A stretch of 64,000 nucleotides of DNA from positions 2,542,001-2,606,000 of the forward strand of contig JAEVLN010000010.1 in assembly GCA_018350325.1 (NCBI GenBank). The letters are read 5' to 3'. Below are positions 24,899 to 37,700 of the stretch, one piece after another (position 1 is the first letter of the stretch; every line of letters starts with the position of its first letter). The translations under genes and the position numbers were made by a program. Under the pieces are notes generated by a model. The model did no database searches and was not told the DNA's origin. It saw nothing but the letters and a program-made list of their open reading frames with translations. The stretch is from Globodera rostochiensis (lineage: Eukaryota > Nematoda > Chromadorea > Rhabditida > Heteroderidae).

Positions 24899-26981
24899 AT
24901 GAATAATAATATTACAAATACGCACGTCCAAAAAGCGTTATTTTCATTTGGCTTATTTTTTGTTGAGTTGATGCTTCACCCGGTGTCAATTCTGATTTCA
25001 GTTTTCAATTTCATTCTGGTACTTCGCAGCGCACTGCTTCACACAAATTTGAAATGGATTTTGCTTACACAAAGTGTCTGCATTTTCGTGGTAAATCAAT
25101 TAATAATTGTTCTAGTCGTTATTTTTGTAAAAAAAAAGAAGACGGGGCAGCGAATACAAATTCTCATAAAATCCCGGGATTTTGAATTTTAAAAATTCAA
25201 GGATTTTTAGGGACAATTGAAGGGAATGATTCAATGTTTTAATTGGCACAGTTTTTTAAATCAAATTCCCCGATTTTTAGTCCGAGTTGTGCCGTTTTGT
25301 TGTCATGGTGGCCAAACTTTTGGTCGGTAACATATTCGTCGACCTTGAATTTTCAACTAAATTTGGCTCAGTGTACATCTACATGAATACAGTTCGCATG
25401 CTTCTTATATACCTTCTGTTGGCAGAGCGTACCCTCGCTACTGTATTTTTCCGAAAGTATTTCGAACTGTACGGTCGGCTGTGGTTGAACATCGTTTGCG
25501 TAATTGTCTTGGTAATTTTGGCATTTAATTTTTTTCTATTTTAAATAGAAACTTTCTACATTAATTTATTGGCAATGTTATTTTAATCAGTTAATCACAT
25601 TCATTTTTTTTTAAATGCAAAAACTTTAAATAAATCATTTTATGTAAAATTGCGAATTAAAACTAAATTTCATAGTATGGGACTTTTATATACGAATCCA
25701 TGTGTATTGGTCAGATTTATTTTCAAAATTTTCATCACGGAGACCAATGACCCATATCCGGATATATCTACAGATATTCGGGTATCTATGACCTTTTTTG
25801 TGTGTCTAACTCTTGTTTCCACAACACCGGGTTAGCTCATCTTTACAATTTTATCATTATTTATTGTCTCTTATCAGTGCAATTCAAAAGAAAAAATTAT
25901 TCAACTAACATAAACCCTTAAATAAAAAATAATATAAATGTTATTTAGTCATCCTTATCGTACGCAATCCAAGTCACACAAAAAAGTTCTCCGCATGACT
26001 TCGATGACTCAACCATGATCAGCATCATTTTATTATTTGCATTACAAATTTTTGCGATCATGGTATGGTGCAATTTGATCAAAGAATAACTGTTTAAAAT
26101 ACAAGAATATAATTTTACATAATAATTAAAAAAACAAATGATATTTGAAGGACATTTAATTTAAAAAAGGGAAGTGGCATAATGCAATAACTTAATAAAA
26201 TCTGTCTAAATGCAAAAACCCAATCATTAAGATTTTCATGTACATCTACTTACAAAACAAAGCAAATTATAAAAGCAACAAAGTTTTGACACTGAATCAG
26301 CGATTTCAAGTATTACGTATATTTACTAGTAATGTAATTACCGATTAAATAATTTAATTAAAAAAAAAAATTAAAGTTTTATTAATAAAAGCTGTCTGAG
26401 AATATACGAACACTGAAGCAACTTGGCCCAACCTTTGTGCTCTACACTTTAACCGTTGTACTGATTTATGGAATTAAATTTTTGTTCATTTTTGGATGGG
26501 TTGTAAATGATGCGCCAACTAAAATCGCGTTTATGTTTCAAACTTTGCTTCTTTCATGTGTCAACATTGGCATTGAATTGACTGTTATAACGTGAGTAAA
26601 TTTAAATAAAATAATAAATATTAAATGCAAATAAATTTTGAGCAATTCATCTAAAGTTGGGGATCGAAGCCGGGGACGACCTAATTTTGGGGCTTGGGGT
26701 CTGGGATCGGGGTCGGGGAGCACTCTATTTATAAACTAAATGTATATTTTTATTAATAACAAAATTTACTAATTTTTTTACTTAATTTCAGGCACCATCC
26801 AATGCTAAAGCGCAAGGCAATTCAATGTATTTTAAGCTTATTTAAATTGTGCAGGAAATTCCGCGTTGGTGATGCCCAATCTTTGCCGATCATCAAACCA
26901 AAAAATTTGTTTGGAGAAGAGCTGATTATTCGCAGTCCAACGGAAGACTATTTCAACATATTGGCCAAAGCGTGGAGTTGA
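24899..26981 (+). CDS. Sre-like serpentine chemoreceptor, copy C (diverged)
   Basis: Third member of the tandem array. Six exons at conserved positions and phases: 24899-25090, 25281-25511, 25949-26062, 26232-26309, 26392-26591, 26792-26981 (334 aa). The start follows an AAATTTCAG acceptor, which suits spliced-leader trans-splicing. Signature segments are kept: HPVSILISVFNFIL, LLHTNLKW, LLAERTLATVFFRKYFELY, HHPMLKRKA, NLFGEELI and YFNILAKAW. Most exons are clearly diverged from A and B. Exon 5, however, is about 93% identical to theirs at DNA level, with an unbroken identical run of over 100 bases, which suggests gene conversion. The function is inferred chemoreception. Confidence 0.87.
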
Positions 26982-27659
26982 TTTTTTGACATCAACGTTT
27001 TAGATATGAACACAAAAACGAATTCGAAATTTTTTATTTTGATTCTTCTACCATTTAAATATTTAATTTAATTCTTTTAAAAAATATTCACCGAAACAAA
27101 ATCATAGCGTAGCACAAGAAATTGTAAGAGCAAAAATTTACGTTCCATTAAAAGGTTAAAATAATGTCTTTAAATCAACTATAGGTAGTTTTGAACTTTG
27201 GAAAAAGCTGTCAAAATGTTTGATTTGTAAAATTATAAACCGTTTAAACATCATAGCAAACTGTAAAGTGATTTATCAATTTTGGTTCGGAAAATATTAC
27301 GTGTTTGTCTTAAAATCAAAAATGAAAATCAATCACTAAATCCGACTAAAAAAAATTTTTGCTTTATTAACACAGAAAGAAATAGAATGCACGTGACTTG
27401 AAAGATTAGGTGTAGGTGTAATTGACTTAAACTAATCTTGTCATTTCTGTAAAGTGGACAACTCTGATTGGGGCATTTCAGTACCAAGGTTTAAACCCCT
27501 GTTTAAAGGCTGACCGCGCTACATTTTCAATTTTTAAAACCTATTAAAAGTGGTTTTGGTTGATTTGGAGTATGGGACTATCTCGAAATTGTGTAATAAA
27601 ATAAAATAGGCATTTATTTATTCATTAGATAATTTTTTATTTTGAATTTTTCAGTCAAA

Positions 27660-29954
27660 ATGGTCGATGATACTGTATTAGATTTTGGTAAGCATAAAAA
27701 ATCAAATTTAAAAATTAAAATTTTAACTGTAAGTAAATATTTAATTTTAAAAGGTTTAATATAAATTAAAAACAAGTAAATTAATAATTTAAGATTTTCG
27801 CATTGCTTTATTTGATTTGGTTTATTTACGACTTTAAAACGCCAAATTGTGGGGCACGTGCCAACAAACATTTGTTTAATTGGTTTTTTTGGAAATATTT
27901 GGCAAACTTTTTCCCAATTCAAGTGAAAAAATGTGCTGAAATCGGGACAAATTTCAATTATTTATTTTGGTAAATTTAAAAAAAATAGAAATTTATAATT
28001 TTTATTAATATTAAAAAAAAGATAAATTCGTTTATGATTAAAAAATTTTAAAATAAAAAAGCGACATTTAAATTTTGTAGTGTTCATCCGCACGGCTCGT
28101 GTCCGTGTACGAGTGCCATTGTGTTTGGGTCAAATGGTGCCAACATTAGCGAACATTTTTCTTGCATCAAAATGCATTTGTGCACATTGGTCGGCAATTT
28201 TTGGTTTCCAATACGGCGGGAAATTATGCTCGCCTTGGGGGTGTGTGTTTTGTTCGTATGTTTATAAAAACAAATATTTTTTATTAATACAATAAAAATT
28301 TTAGAATTTTTCTTATTAAACCTAAGAGGCCGGATTTATGTTCGAATTCTGGTCATCGAAATTTTTAGTTTATTCCCCTATATCTTTCTCTAAATAATTT
28401 GGGATCTTTTTGTGGTTTATTGATAAGCCCATGATGCGTTTTTTAAAATGATGCGTTGATGCCTTTTTGTGGTTTTTAGGAGCTTTTTGTGGTTTTAGAA
28501 AAATGGAGAAAAAATATTTTTTTAAATGCTTACATTGATATTTGGGATTCTGTTGCTAAAAAATAACATAGGTAATGTTTTTTAACGTTCTGCTGCTTTT
28601 AAAAAGTTGAGATCGAAACCCTGCTCTAAAACCCATCTGCTGGGTACAAGTCCCGGTTTGGGCTTTAATTTTTTTGTTTTTTTTTGATCATTTTAGGAAT
28701 GATTTCCTATGATCGAGAATCCATTAAATATGTGCTCTCTCGGCCAGAGAAGGGCAATGCGGTCGCACTTGTGGTCGGTGGTAGCAGGGAAATATACGAA
28801 GCACATCCGACAAAACATCGATTAGTTTTGGCAACGCGAAAGGCAAAATTTGTTTAATTCTAAATTTATTTAAAAATTAATTAAACCATATTGCATTTTT
28901 CTGTGTCATTTGTTAACATATACTAATTTTTAAATTAGGTAATTTTATTTCCTATTTTGTGAATGGCTTAAATCAACATTTCTTCTCTACGTATAAGTAA
29001 TAATATAGTTTATTTTTAATTTAAATTAAGCTATTTTAAATTCAAGGGTTTTGTTCGGCTGGCTATTAAGCACGGGTAATGTTTTGTTTTGTTGGCAGAA
29101 TTTGAAATTTATTTGACAAATTCATAACCTTTGATTGTTATCTTCACATCAAAAATTAATTTTTTGATTTGATTAGCTTTCTAACTTTTTTTTAATGTTC
29201 TAAAGTTTATTTTAATTAACAGTGCGTCACTTGTGTCCATTTACCTTTTTGGAGAGACAAATATTTGCAATTATTCGGCTATACGAAGAATCAAGGTTTT
29301 TTATCCATTGACTTTCATTATTTTATTTGATTGATAAATAAAAAATGTTTTTATATTTTTAAGAAATTTGAAAGCCTTCCTTTCCGACGGGACAAGGACT
29401 TGTGGCATCTTTATTGCCTAAAGAATGGTTTGCAAATTTACCTGGCTGGTTTAGAGTCGGATTGTTGCCACATAGACGACGAATTGTGACAGTCGGTTAA
29501 CATTTAAATAATCCTTTTTAGTGGCTGATTAATTTTTAAAATTAAGTAAAATAAATAAATAAAATTGGTAATTTTTTTAAATTTTGGTATTGATTAATTT
29601 AAAAATTTTGTTTTAAATTAAAATAAAATTATATTAATTCTTTAGATAGTATTTAAAACATAATTAAGTAATTTAATATAAATTTAGTTGGTGTTCCAAT
29701 TAAAATTGAGCAAATAAATTTTATAACAATTTAAAAAATATATTAATTCTTTAGATAGTATTTAAAACAAGATTAAGTAATTTAAGATAAATTTAGTTGG
29801 CGCTCCAATTGAAATTGAACAGAATCCTGAACCCAGTGAAACATATGTTAGCCAAGTCCATGCTAAGTACTGCTTCAAATTGTTGGAATTGTTCAATACT
29901 CACAAAACAACAGTTGGAGGACTTGAGGATGACGTTGAATTGGAGTTTATTTGA
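27660..29954 (+). CDS. DGAT2: Diacylglycerol/monoacylglycerol acyltransferase, DGAT2 family
   Basis: An ER-membrane acyl-CoA transferase of the DGAT2/MOGAT family, which makes triacylglycerol. A TTTTTCAG acceptor precedes the ATG. Exons read: a short first exon ending near 27674, then 27794-27969 (hydrophobic hairpin, YDFKTP, FFPIQ), 28081-~28238 (HPHG motif; PIRRE), ~28697-28842 (GNAVALVVGGSREIYEA), 29047-29075 (GFVRLAIKHG), 29223-29295 (SIYLFGE), 29375-29495 (VGLLPHRRRIVTV) and 29797-29954 (VGAPIEIEQ ... LLELFNTHKTTVGG). The HPHG histidine and the RKGFVRLA block are intact. Two oddities: the intron after 28842 uses a GC donor (AAG|GCAAAA), and the junction between the third and fourth exons has no canonical GT donor that keeps frame. 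That could be an annotation or assembly problem in a poly-G stretch, or a real lesion. Confidence 0.85.
29635..29815 (+). repeat. Tandem duplication of the last DGAT2 acceptor and exon start
   Basis: About 100 bp containing ATTCTTTAGATAGTATTTAA, the acceptor AAATTTAG and the first ~25 coding bases of the final exon occur twice (copy 1 ending near 29718, copy 2 near 29820). Copy 1 encodes VGVPIKIEQ and then runs into stop codons; copy 2 encodes VGAPIEIEQ and continues to the true C-terminus. Copy 1 is a decoy splice acceptor. Confidence 0.8.
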
Positions 29955-30982
29955 TACTTTACAAATTAAAGATGTTTGTAGCAATACTTTTTGCTCTTTA
30001 TAACTGTTTTTATCCAGCAGCGGTGCAGCATTGAATATTGTTTAAAATATAATGTCACCTATTTCTTGGTTAATTTGTTGTTTTTAATATTTTAAATATA
30101 TTCAAAACTTAGTATTGTTTGTATTCAATGAGAGCGAGAAATTTGATTAAAAGAACATTTTAATTCTCCAAATCAGAACATTTCTTATAAATACGAACAA
30201 ATGGGGCCCTAATATATAAAATTCAAAGACGAATGGGGCTGGCTACCCTGCTGGTTAGGCCTTAATGTTTGTGATGTTCCCCGGCGATGGCAATATATCA
30301 ACATTCAATAATTAAAAAGCTTCAAAATCGAGAATTAATTTTCAGTTTCAAAGTAAAAAGAATAATGCCTTAATTTTCACATAAAATATGAATGTATTTA
30401 AAAGAAGATACAAATTATTGTCAAAAATCACAGATCTTATCAAGAACATTTTGTTAAAATCTTTTTTCGTTTTCAAATGATCATCGCCGCCGCCACAAAC
30501 CGATGGCAATTGCCAAGTTAGCTAAAAATTAAGAATAATTTAGTTTTTTTTAAATAATCGAAAACAATTTAATTAACCAAGGACAACCGGCAGACCAATT
30601 TTGATAGTTATGCCGCCGCTATCTAAAATGCTAAGGACATTGAGGTTTGAAAGTTGTTAAAAACAGTGTTTAAAATAGGGCATGATTTTGAAAATGTAAA
30701 ACTTCAAAATGAGTACCCATAATATTTGCAATTGGTTTAAAAACTCAATTTTTAAATTTATTTGAAGAATTCAGCCTCCAAAATGCTCGGGGTTACAATT
30801 TTTAAAACTAAAACGTCAGATCACAAATAATCAAACAAATTCATTTTGGGTGTCAATTAGGCACCAATGAATAGAATTTGCTACTTACTCCAAAATATTT
30901 TTAATGAATTTTTGTGTAAAAGTGCTGCGCTGGCATGATTACCAATATGCGCGTAAAATGTTTTTTTTTTTTTAATTTTTGT
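29955..30982. other. Intergenic, no supported gene
   Basis: AT-rich spacer between the DGAT2 gene and the 3' end of the minus-strand Cys-rich gene. GCCGCC-containing patches at about 30485 and 30610 are short and lack an exon chain. Confidence 0.5.
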
Positions 30983-32047
30983 TCAATAAAATACAACCAA
31001 AATTGTACCCGGATCTGGAATTGGTAGCGGCAGCACATCTGATGACGACGTCGTCTCCGGCGGCACCGGCGTGCGGATATAATCATTCGGATTAATCCAA
31101 CCGCATTCAATGTGCGTTTCATTGCACAACGGCCTGTCCGAGTTTTGGTAATCAACATTTTTCAGACCCAATTCGCAAGGTTCGCAATGCATTTTCATGC
31201 CGCCAACAATTCGTTTGCTCAATTCGTCCGCCACACCGTATGCGCCGTTTGCGCATGTTTCCTCATCAGATTCCTTGCTACACCCATAAAATGAAGCCCA
31301 ATGATACGACCAAGTATCCGCCGCAACCGGTATTGCTGAAATTTAATTTCTCGATTTTTGCATTTTTTGAAATTCAAAATATATTTTAATTTGGTTTTTG
31401 TGTTAGAATCATTTTTTGCTGCCCACAGTTTCATTTAAGCTCGGACAGGATTGGACTCCGGAAAGGATTTTCAAGAACAAAGTCAGAAATACCTATTCTT
31501 TGTGCTGGAACATATGACAGAACTTTAGGGGGTGCTGTAATTTTGTCTAACCCAAACCAAATTTGTCGATTATCATTTGAATGTAGCTTTAATCAAACAA
31601 ACAAATCTTGACAAAAACAGATTTACATAAAATGGCGGGCTAAGTCGGGAATTCAATTTACCCCCCCCCCCCCCACCCCGCGTCGCACCCAGCACCGGTG
31701 TGCTGATAAGCGAGCTCAAGCTGTTACCAAATAAATTTTAAAATATTATTATTTTAAATTACATAAAATGCAAACGCACGCAAATAGCAGACGGCGAAAA
31801 CGCAATGAATGTACTTTCTGTCTAAATGTACTGCCAGGTTAAACCATGGCCTTGTATCACATTCTTTCTCCGATTTATCCACCAACTGGTCAAGGCCAGG
31901 AACATTGCCGACAGCGTTTATTCGGCATTTTAGCTGAAGTGCTAGTTGGGAAACAGTCAAACCGTATTTAAAATGAAATTTTTAAATTTTTGTTAAACCT
32001 GAATCAATCAGCGTAATGACGAAGAACACCTGAAGAATTAGCACCAT
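30983..32047 (-). CDS. Orphan Cys-rich secreted protein, 213 aa
   Basis: Four exons on the minus strand splice in frame (32047-31999, 31941-31780, 31534-31457, 31335-30983; 213 aa). MVLILQVFFVITLIDS is a signal peptide. Exon 2 carries KCRINAVGN, ECDTRPWFNLAVHLD and IHCVFAVCYL. Exon 4 carries a second cysteine-rich segment (GCSKESDEETC, MHCEPCELG, PLCNETHIECGW) and a Pro/Ser/Thr tail. At least eleven cysteines suggest an extracellular disulfide-bonded protein. Exon 3 and its borders are the least certain part, chosen because it has coding-like composition and restores phase. I do not recognise the family. Confidence 0.6.
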
Positions 32048-34711
32048 TGTTTCTAAATTTTTTTTTTTGCATGCATTAAAATTTTTCAATAATTAAATTA
32101 TTTATTTTAACTCTATTAAATTTGTAGAGACCAGCAGACAAATTACCTATAATGAATGAAATGAAATACATACAAGCACTGAAAAACTATCAAATAATGT
32201 GAATGCGTCACGTCGTTTCTCACAAAATGTTGATTACAGTGTTTAACATTTAAATTATGTACGTTTTTTCACTTTTTTAATGTTTATTCGTCATCTTCAC
32301 CAACAGCCAGAGCCATCAGTGCCACAAAGCCATGAATCAGCACACTTTTAATCGAAAGAATGCAAAAAAAAAAACAAAAAATAAAAAAATAAAAAAAATT
32401 TATAAATTAATTAATAAAATAATCAAAATTCAATGACTTTGTGTTAAAGTATTTGAACAAATATCTTAACAAATGATAACATTTGCACCAGCGGTGGACG
32501 TAATCATACTAAAGCCAATAATTTTTTATATTAAAAAATGAAAACAATTCGGTTTGTTAAGAATATGTTTGTAAAATTAAAATTTGATTTTTAAATCAGA
32601 TTCTCGAAAATTATTTTAAAAAAACTATGTAAGCAAATACCTATGTTGACCTACAAAAATAATTGTGAAAACAAAGATTTTTAGTATTTTTTTAAAGACG
32701 AAAAAAAACATTCTCAAATATAAGGATAAAAAACTTGGAGACCAACATGTTCAAGCAGTGCTGCGGATTTTTTCTCATTCTGTGATTTTTGGAAAGGTCA
32801 ATGAGGAATTTTTTATGGCAAAAAAATTTTTTATTTTTGAAAAGAATCATCTAATTGTAAAGACTATTGAATTGTTGAATTTATTGTGTTAGAAATTTAA
32901 TAGCAGTAAAAATTTGAAATTTTTCGGATCCCGGCCCAAAATTCCGGACCTTTTTGGGAGTCGAAATTCTGTGTTTCCGCATTCTGAACATTTTTTTGGG
33001 AGCCGAAATTCCGAGTTTTGGATTCCAGACATTTTTTTGGGAGTTGGAATTCAGGGTTTCGAATTCCCGGCATTTTTTTGGGAGTTGGAATTCCGGGTTT
33101 CGAATTCCCGGCATTTTTTTGGTATCCGGTTACGTCCCCTGGCACACAAACACTCATTATTACCTAATTACACCATTTCCGGCTGAAAGGGAAAGCCGAA
33201 AAACCTTTGATGCGAAGCAGCAAAAAAAAAACTGTCACTTCACTGGTGACAAAGTCTAGTGATCAAAACGCGGTTTAGTGGCCGGGTCATATGGGAGGGA
33301 ATTTATAAATAACCAATTGATCACGTTCCCTACCTTTTTTGGTGGTTGATGAGTAAGGAATGCTGACACGCCACATTTTTTGGTCACGTTTTTCGACAGA
33401 CAAATCAAAGTTTATGTGATTCTCCTCATGGCCGTTAAACTGATCAAAAATCGTCGATCACCCCTGTTTTAAAATTTTTTTTTTATTAACCATCTCATTT
33501 AATTTGATTCAAACATTTTGGTCTATATCAGTATTTTAAAATCAACTGTGATTAAATTTAAACTACCTAACCATTATTTCAAATAATTCAAAAACAATGA
33601 CCAGTTTTAATTCCCTTGGTTTTATATATCCCTCAAATCAGGCTTGGATTTTATAGCATTAAAAGATTTATTTGATTTGAAGGCCAATTGCTTCCAAATC
33701 AATGGAAAGTTGGGCTATAAAGGCGGAAAATTTACGATCAGCAGGACTTTGATCAATTTCGTCTGGGGAAAGTGATCTCTTTAATTGTTTATTTGAGACA
33801 AATCATTTAGATGAAAATAAAAATATTTTTAACCAATTTATTAGAGCAAACAACAATTTTTGATCAGCCAAAACGCTATTTTAACGTAAAAAAAATTACA
33901 CACCCACACACAATAGGTGCCAGCCGATCAACATTTTTATTTCGGCTGTCATGCGTCGCCGAATTTCAACACAAAATAAACCAGTTCATCCATTTAATAC
34001 ATATACTTCAACCTTTTGTTAAAAACGCTTAAAAGATTTTATTTTTCAATTAAATATTATAATTATTATTTAATCAAAAAATATTTTTGGCGCAAAAAAT
34101 TTCCATAATTTTTTTATTTCCCAAATAAAATGGGGGGTTTGTTCAAAAATCACAGGGCGAACAATGGGCGGAAAAAAAGTGCACCAAATATTTTTATATT
34201 GGGTGTCAATTGTTCCCAAAATATTCATGCGTGCCAGGCTCTGCCATTTTTATTGTCCCCATTTTTTTGGACAATGTTTGTTTGGCCAAACCAATTCTTT
34301 TCTGTTGATATTTTTGGAATAAAAAATGAGTGAAAAAACGGCGCTATTTATACTCAGCGTTTTTTTTGTTTAATCCCAAACATTTAAATATATTTTTTAA
34401 ATAAATTTATAATTTTGCGGTTTTTTTAGCAAAACGCAAAAGCATTCCAACGAATGCTAATAATATATTTATTATTTATTCAACTTAAAATCCGGTTTAT
34501 TGTTGGAGGTCACACCTTCGTCCAAATATTTTTGAATGCACTTTCTGAATCTAAACATTCGCGAGCTATTTTTTTTTAATTCGTAAAAATTATTCTATTC
34601 CAACCCAAAAAATATTTGATTCCTCCAATTGCTTTTTATTTTATTCATTTAAGGTTAAAAATTCAAACCTTTTTAATTGTCGCAAATTCAGATTAATTAT
34701 CAATTTCCCAA
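32048..34711. other. Intergenic with a minisatellite; no supported gene
   Basis: AT-rich spacer between the divergent Cys-rich gene (-) and the glucosidase gene (+), so both promoters must lie here. ORFs in it are short or low complexity. The only clear structure is the tandem repeat at 32925-33120. Confidence 0.5.
32925..33120. repeat. Tandem repeat, about four units of ~48 bp
   Basis: Units contain TTTTTTTGGGAGT(T)GGAATTC and GGGTTTCGAATTCCCGGCAT. The last two units are almost identical and the first two are diverged. The ORFs across it encode a repeated ELEFRVSNSRHFFG-like peptide, which is a satellite artefact. Confidence 0.75.
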
Positions 34712-37700
34712 ATGTCTAAACCCCTTTTTTTCTGTCTTTATTTTTTATTTTGCGTGAGAGTGTCGTTCGAACTTCCAAGAATCAGCGATTTTCATGGCAC
34801 TGTTTTGACAGACCCAAGTGAAAAGTCCCATCTGCCAAAAGCCAGTAGTCCAGCAGTTTTTGATGAAGTAAATTTATTTTCTTTATTAAAAATATATATA
34901 AATTGTATACATTTAAAAATCAAAGATAGACTTTTTAATTTTCATAAATTTAATTTAAGAAATCTTGGTCAACCTACCGGCCTCATCTTTATTTTGGGTT
35001 CGTTTTTGTTATTAATTTATGAAATTCTAAATTTAAAAAAATTTTTAGACTCAAAAATCGTCGTGAGGACTCGCCTGTGTTCGGAATTTGTTGGTTTCGA
35101 CAGGGCACGGCATCGACACCAGCAAATGTGCCATTAAGGCATTGGGCTTTTGATGGTTGGTTTTTAAATTATTAAAATTTGCGTAAAATTTTCAACAAAA
35201 TAATCAAAAATTATTTATTTAATTTTAAATATTAAAAAAGAAAATGTCAACAGATGACAAAATGGTGTTCATGTGGAAGGAGCACAACGGGCGCAATTTT
35301 GGACACCAAAAGCTCAAGGATGGCGACATGGAACTGGACACCAATTGGTTCAGCCACGGAAAGTCGTCATGGATGGTTCAGTTGCGCATAGAACGCCCCA
35401 AATGGGGACAACGCATTGCTTTTCTGCCATATTTTGCTATTCAGGTAATTTTTATTGATGAAATATTATCGAAGTTTAGTTTGATTTGTTTTTAATTGAA
35501 ATCCTATTGAAAAACATAATGCCATAAATTTAAAAATATATTCAGGACCAAACTTCGCAAATGGCAATTGGCAGCATGTCAACGCCCAGTTCAAAAACGG
35601 AGTTTTTGCGAGGTCAATCTGAAGCTGTTGGAGGCCAATTTTTGCTGAAAATTCGAAATTTGGCTGAGAAGCATTTGAAATTGTCCTATTTGGCTACGCG
35701 GGAAGGACCTTTTGCCAATTTGGCTACAGTAAATCGCATGATCAAAGACCAATTAGTGCCGAACTCGGACAATGAATTTGTGTTAAGCAACAAAACGATG
35801 CCGAACCTGAACTTTGCCGCTATACAAATCGAAATTGAAGGTCTTTTAATTAATTAACTATTTAGTTCATTGAGTAATTCAATTTTCAAAAATTATGGAT
35901 ATAACTTTTATGTTTAGAAAATACAACTTTGGAAATTTTGTTCCAAGCCGATGGAGACGAAGCCCCAGTATTTCAAGAAGAATTTGTCAAGAAAAGAACG
36001 GAATTTAAAGCCAATTTTGCCCGAGCATTTCCAATTCCGGTATGCTTTTTTATTTTTTTTTTTTTTGTCTGAAAAATGCTCTACTTTAACATGCTCCAAT
36101 TTAGAATGGCACTGAACCGGCGTTGATCAAAATGGCTGAATGTGCACTGTCCAACCTACTGGGTGGCATCGGAGTTTGGCACGGCTCTTTGTGGATGCGC
36201 AGTGCCGCTTTTAAGCCACCGGGTGCAGCCAAACATTACGGCCCGTTGTCTTTGATCTCCGCCGTGCCGTCGAGGACCGGTTTCCCGCGCGGCTTTCTGT
36301 GGGATGAGGGCCACCACAATTTGCTGATCAGCCGCTTTGACCCAAAACTGTCGCTGGACATTGTGGCATCATATTTGGACACGTAAAATTTTAAAATAAA
36401 AAATTTTAGAAGAAAAAATTAAAATGATTAAATGACAATTTGGAATACTAAATGAAATTTAATAAAAATTACATGTTTAAATTTTAAAATGATATTTTTT
36501 TTTATTCATATTTTATGTTATCTCTTCTTTGGCAAATTTGAGAAATGGACAAAAAATTTTTGTGAATTTAATAATTTTGATAATTTAAAAAATTTAAAGG
36601 ATGAACATAAACGGATGGATTCCGCGTGAAGTTGCTCTGGGGCCTGAAGCCGAAGCCCGAATCCCAGCCCAATACCTTGTGCAGGATGATGATGTTGCAA
36701 ATCCGCCAATGTTTTTCAAACTGTTGCAAACATTTGTGTCGGATCCGACGGTAATTTTTAGTCATAAATTAAATTAAAATTCGTAAATTTCTGTTTTGAA
36801 CTCTAACCCTAACTGAATTTGAATATTTTAAAATTCTTAAATTATGCTGGTTTGAATCCCTAACCCTAACCAAGATTCGAACATTTGAATATATTTACCC
36901 ACCAATTTCAAGATGTTGGACCGACACGGAGTAGAACTGGCACGACTGTATCCACGAATGAAGACATGGTACATTTGGCTACGGAACATCCAACGTGGCC
37001 CCAAGCCGGGCACTTTTCGTTGGAGAGGACGCAATGGCACCACTGATCGGCAATTGAATCCGGACACTTTGGCTAGCGGATTGGACGATTATCCACGCGC
37101 TTCACATCCAACCGATGAAGTAAATTTTAATCGCATTTTGCAAAAATAATTATTTACTAAAGGTTATTTGTTATTTAAATCAGACTCAAACACACAAACA
37201 GATTCTAGAAAACATTTTTTATTTTGGAAAATTTTTTCTTACATTAGAACAAATATATTAGGTTGAATTTTTGTGTTCAAATTTATTTTGGAAAATGTTT
37301 TAAAATTTTATAAAATTCATACAAAGTTTTTTAAACAATTTTACTTAAGAGAAAACATTTTAAACAAACATTGAACAAATATGATCAAACTAATAGATTT
37401 TAAATAAATATTTTTTAATTAAAATTAATCCCACCCGAAAACATAGGAATATCACGTGGACTTGCGCTGTTGGATGGCAATCAGCTCCTCGGTGCTGCTC
37501 CGTTTGGCCAACCTGGCCAAGGACACGGCATTTATTCCGGCACTTCGGACGGAAGTTGAGCAGTTGAATAATGCACAAACGTTGGACAATTTGCATTGGT
37601 CCGAGGAGCGTCAACGTTACTATGATTATGGCCTACACAGTCTATCCGTCAAAATGGTAAACAAATCATTTACATAATCAGTAAAAAAAATCGGATTAAA

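Noticed and set aside
27455..27540. Another weak tRNA-like segment on the minus strand
   Set aside because: The A- and B-box matches are poor and no cloverleaf could be drawn.
32881..33259. Repeated-peptide ORFs on both strands
   Set aside because: Product of the ~48-bp tandem repeat, with similar openness in several frames.
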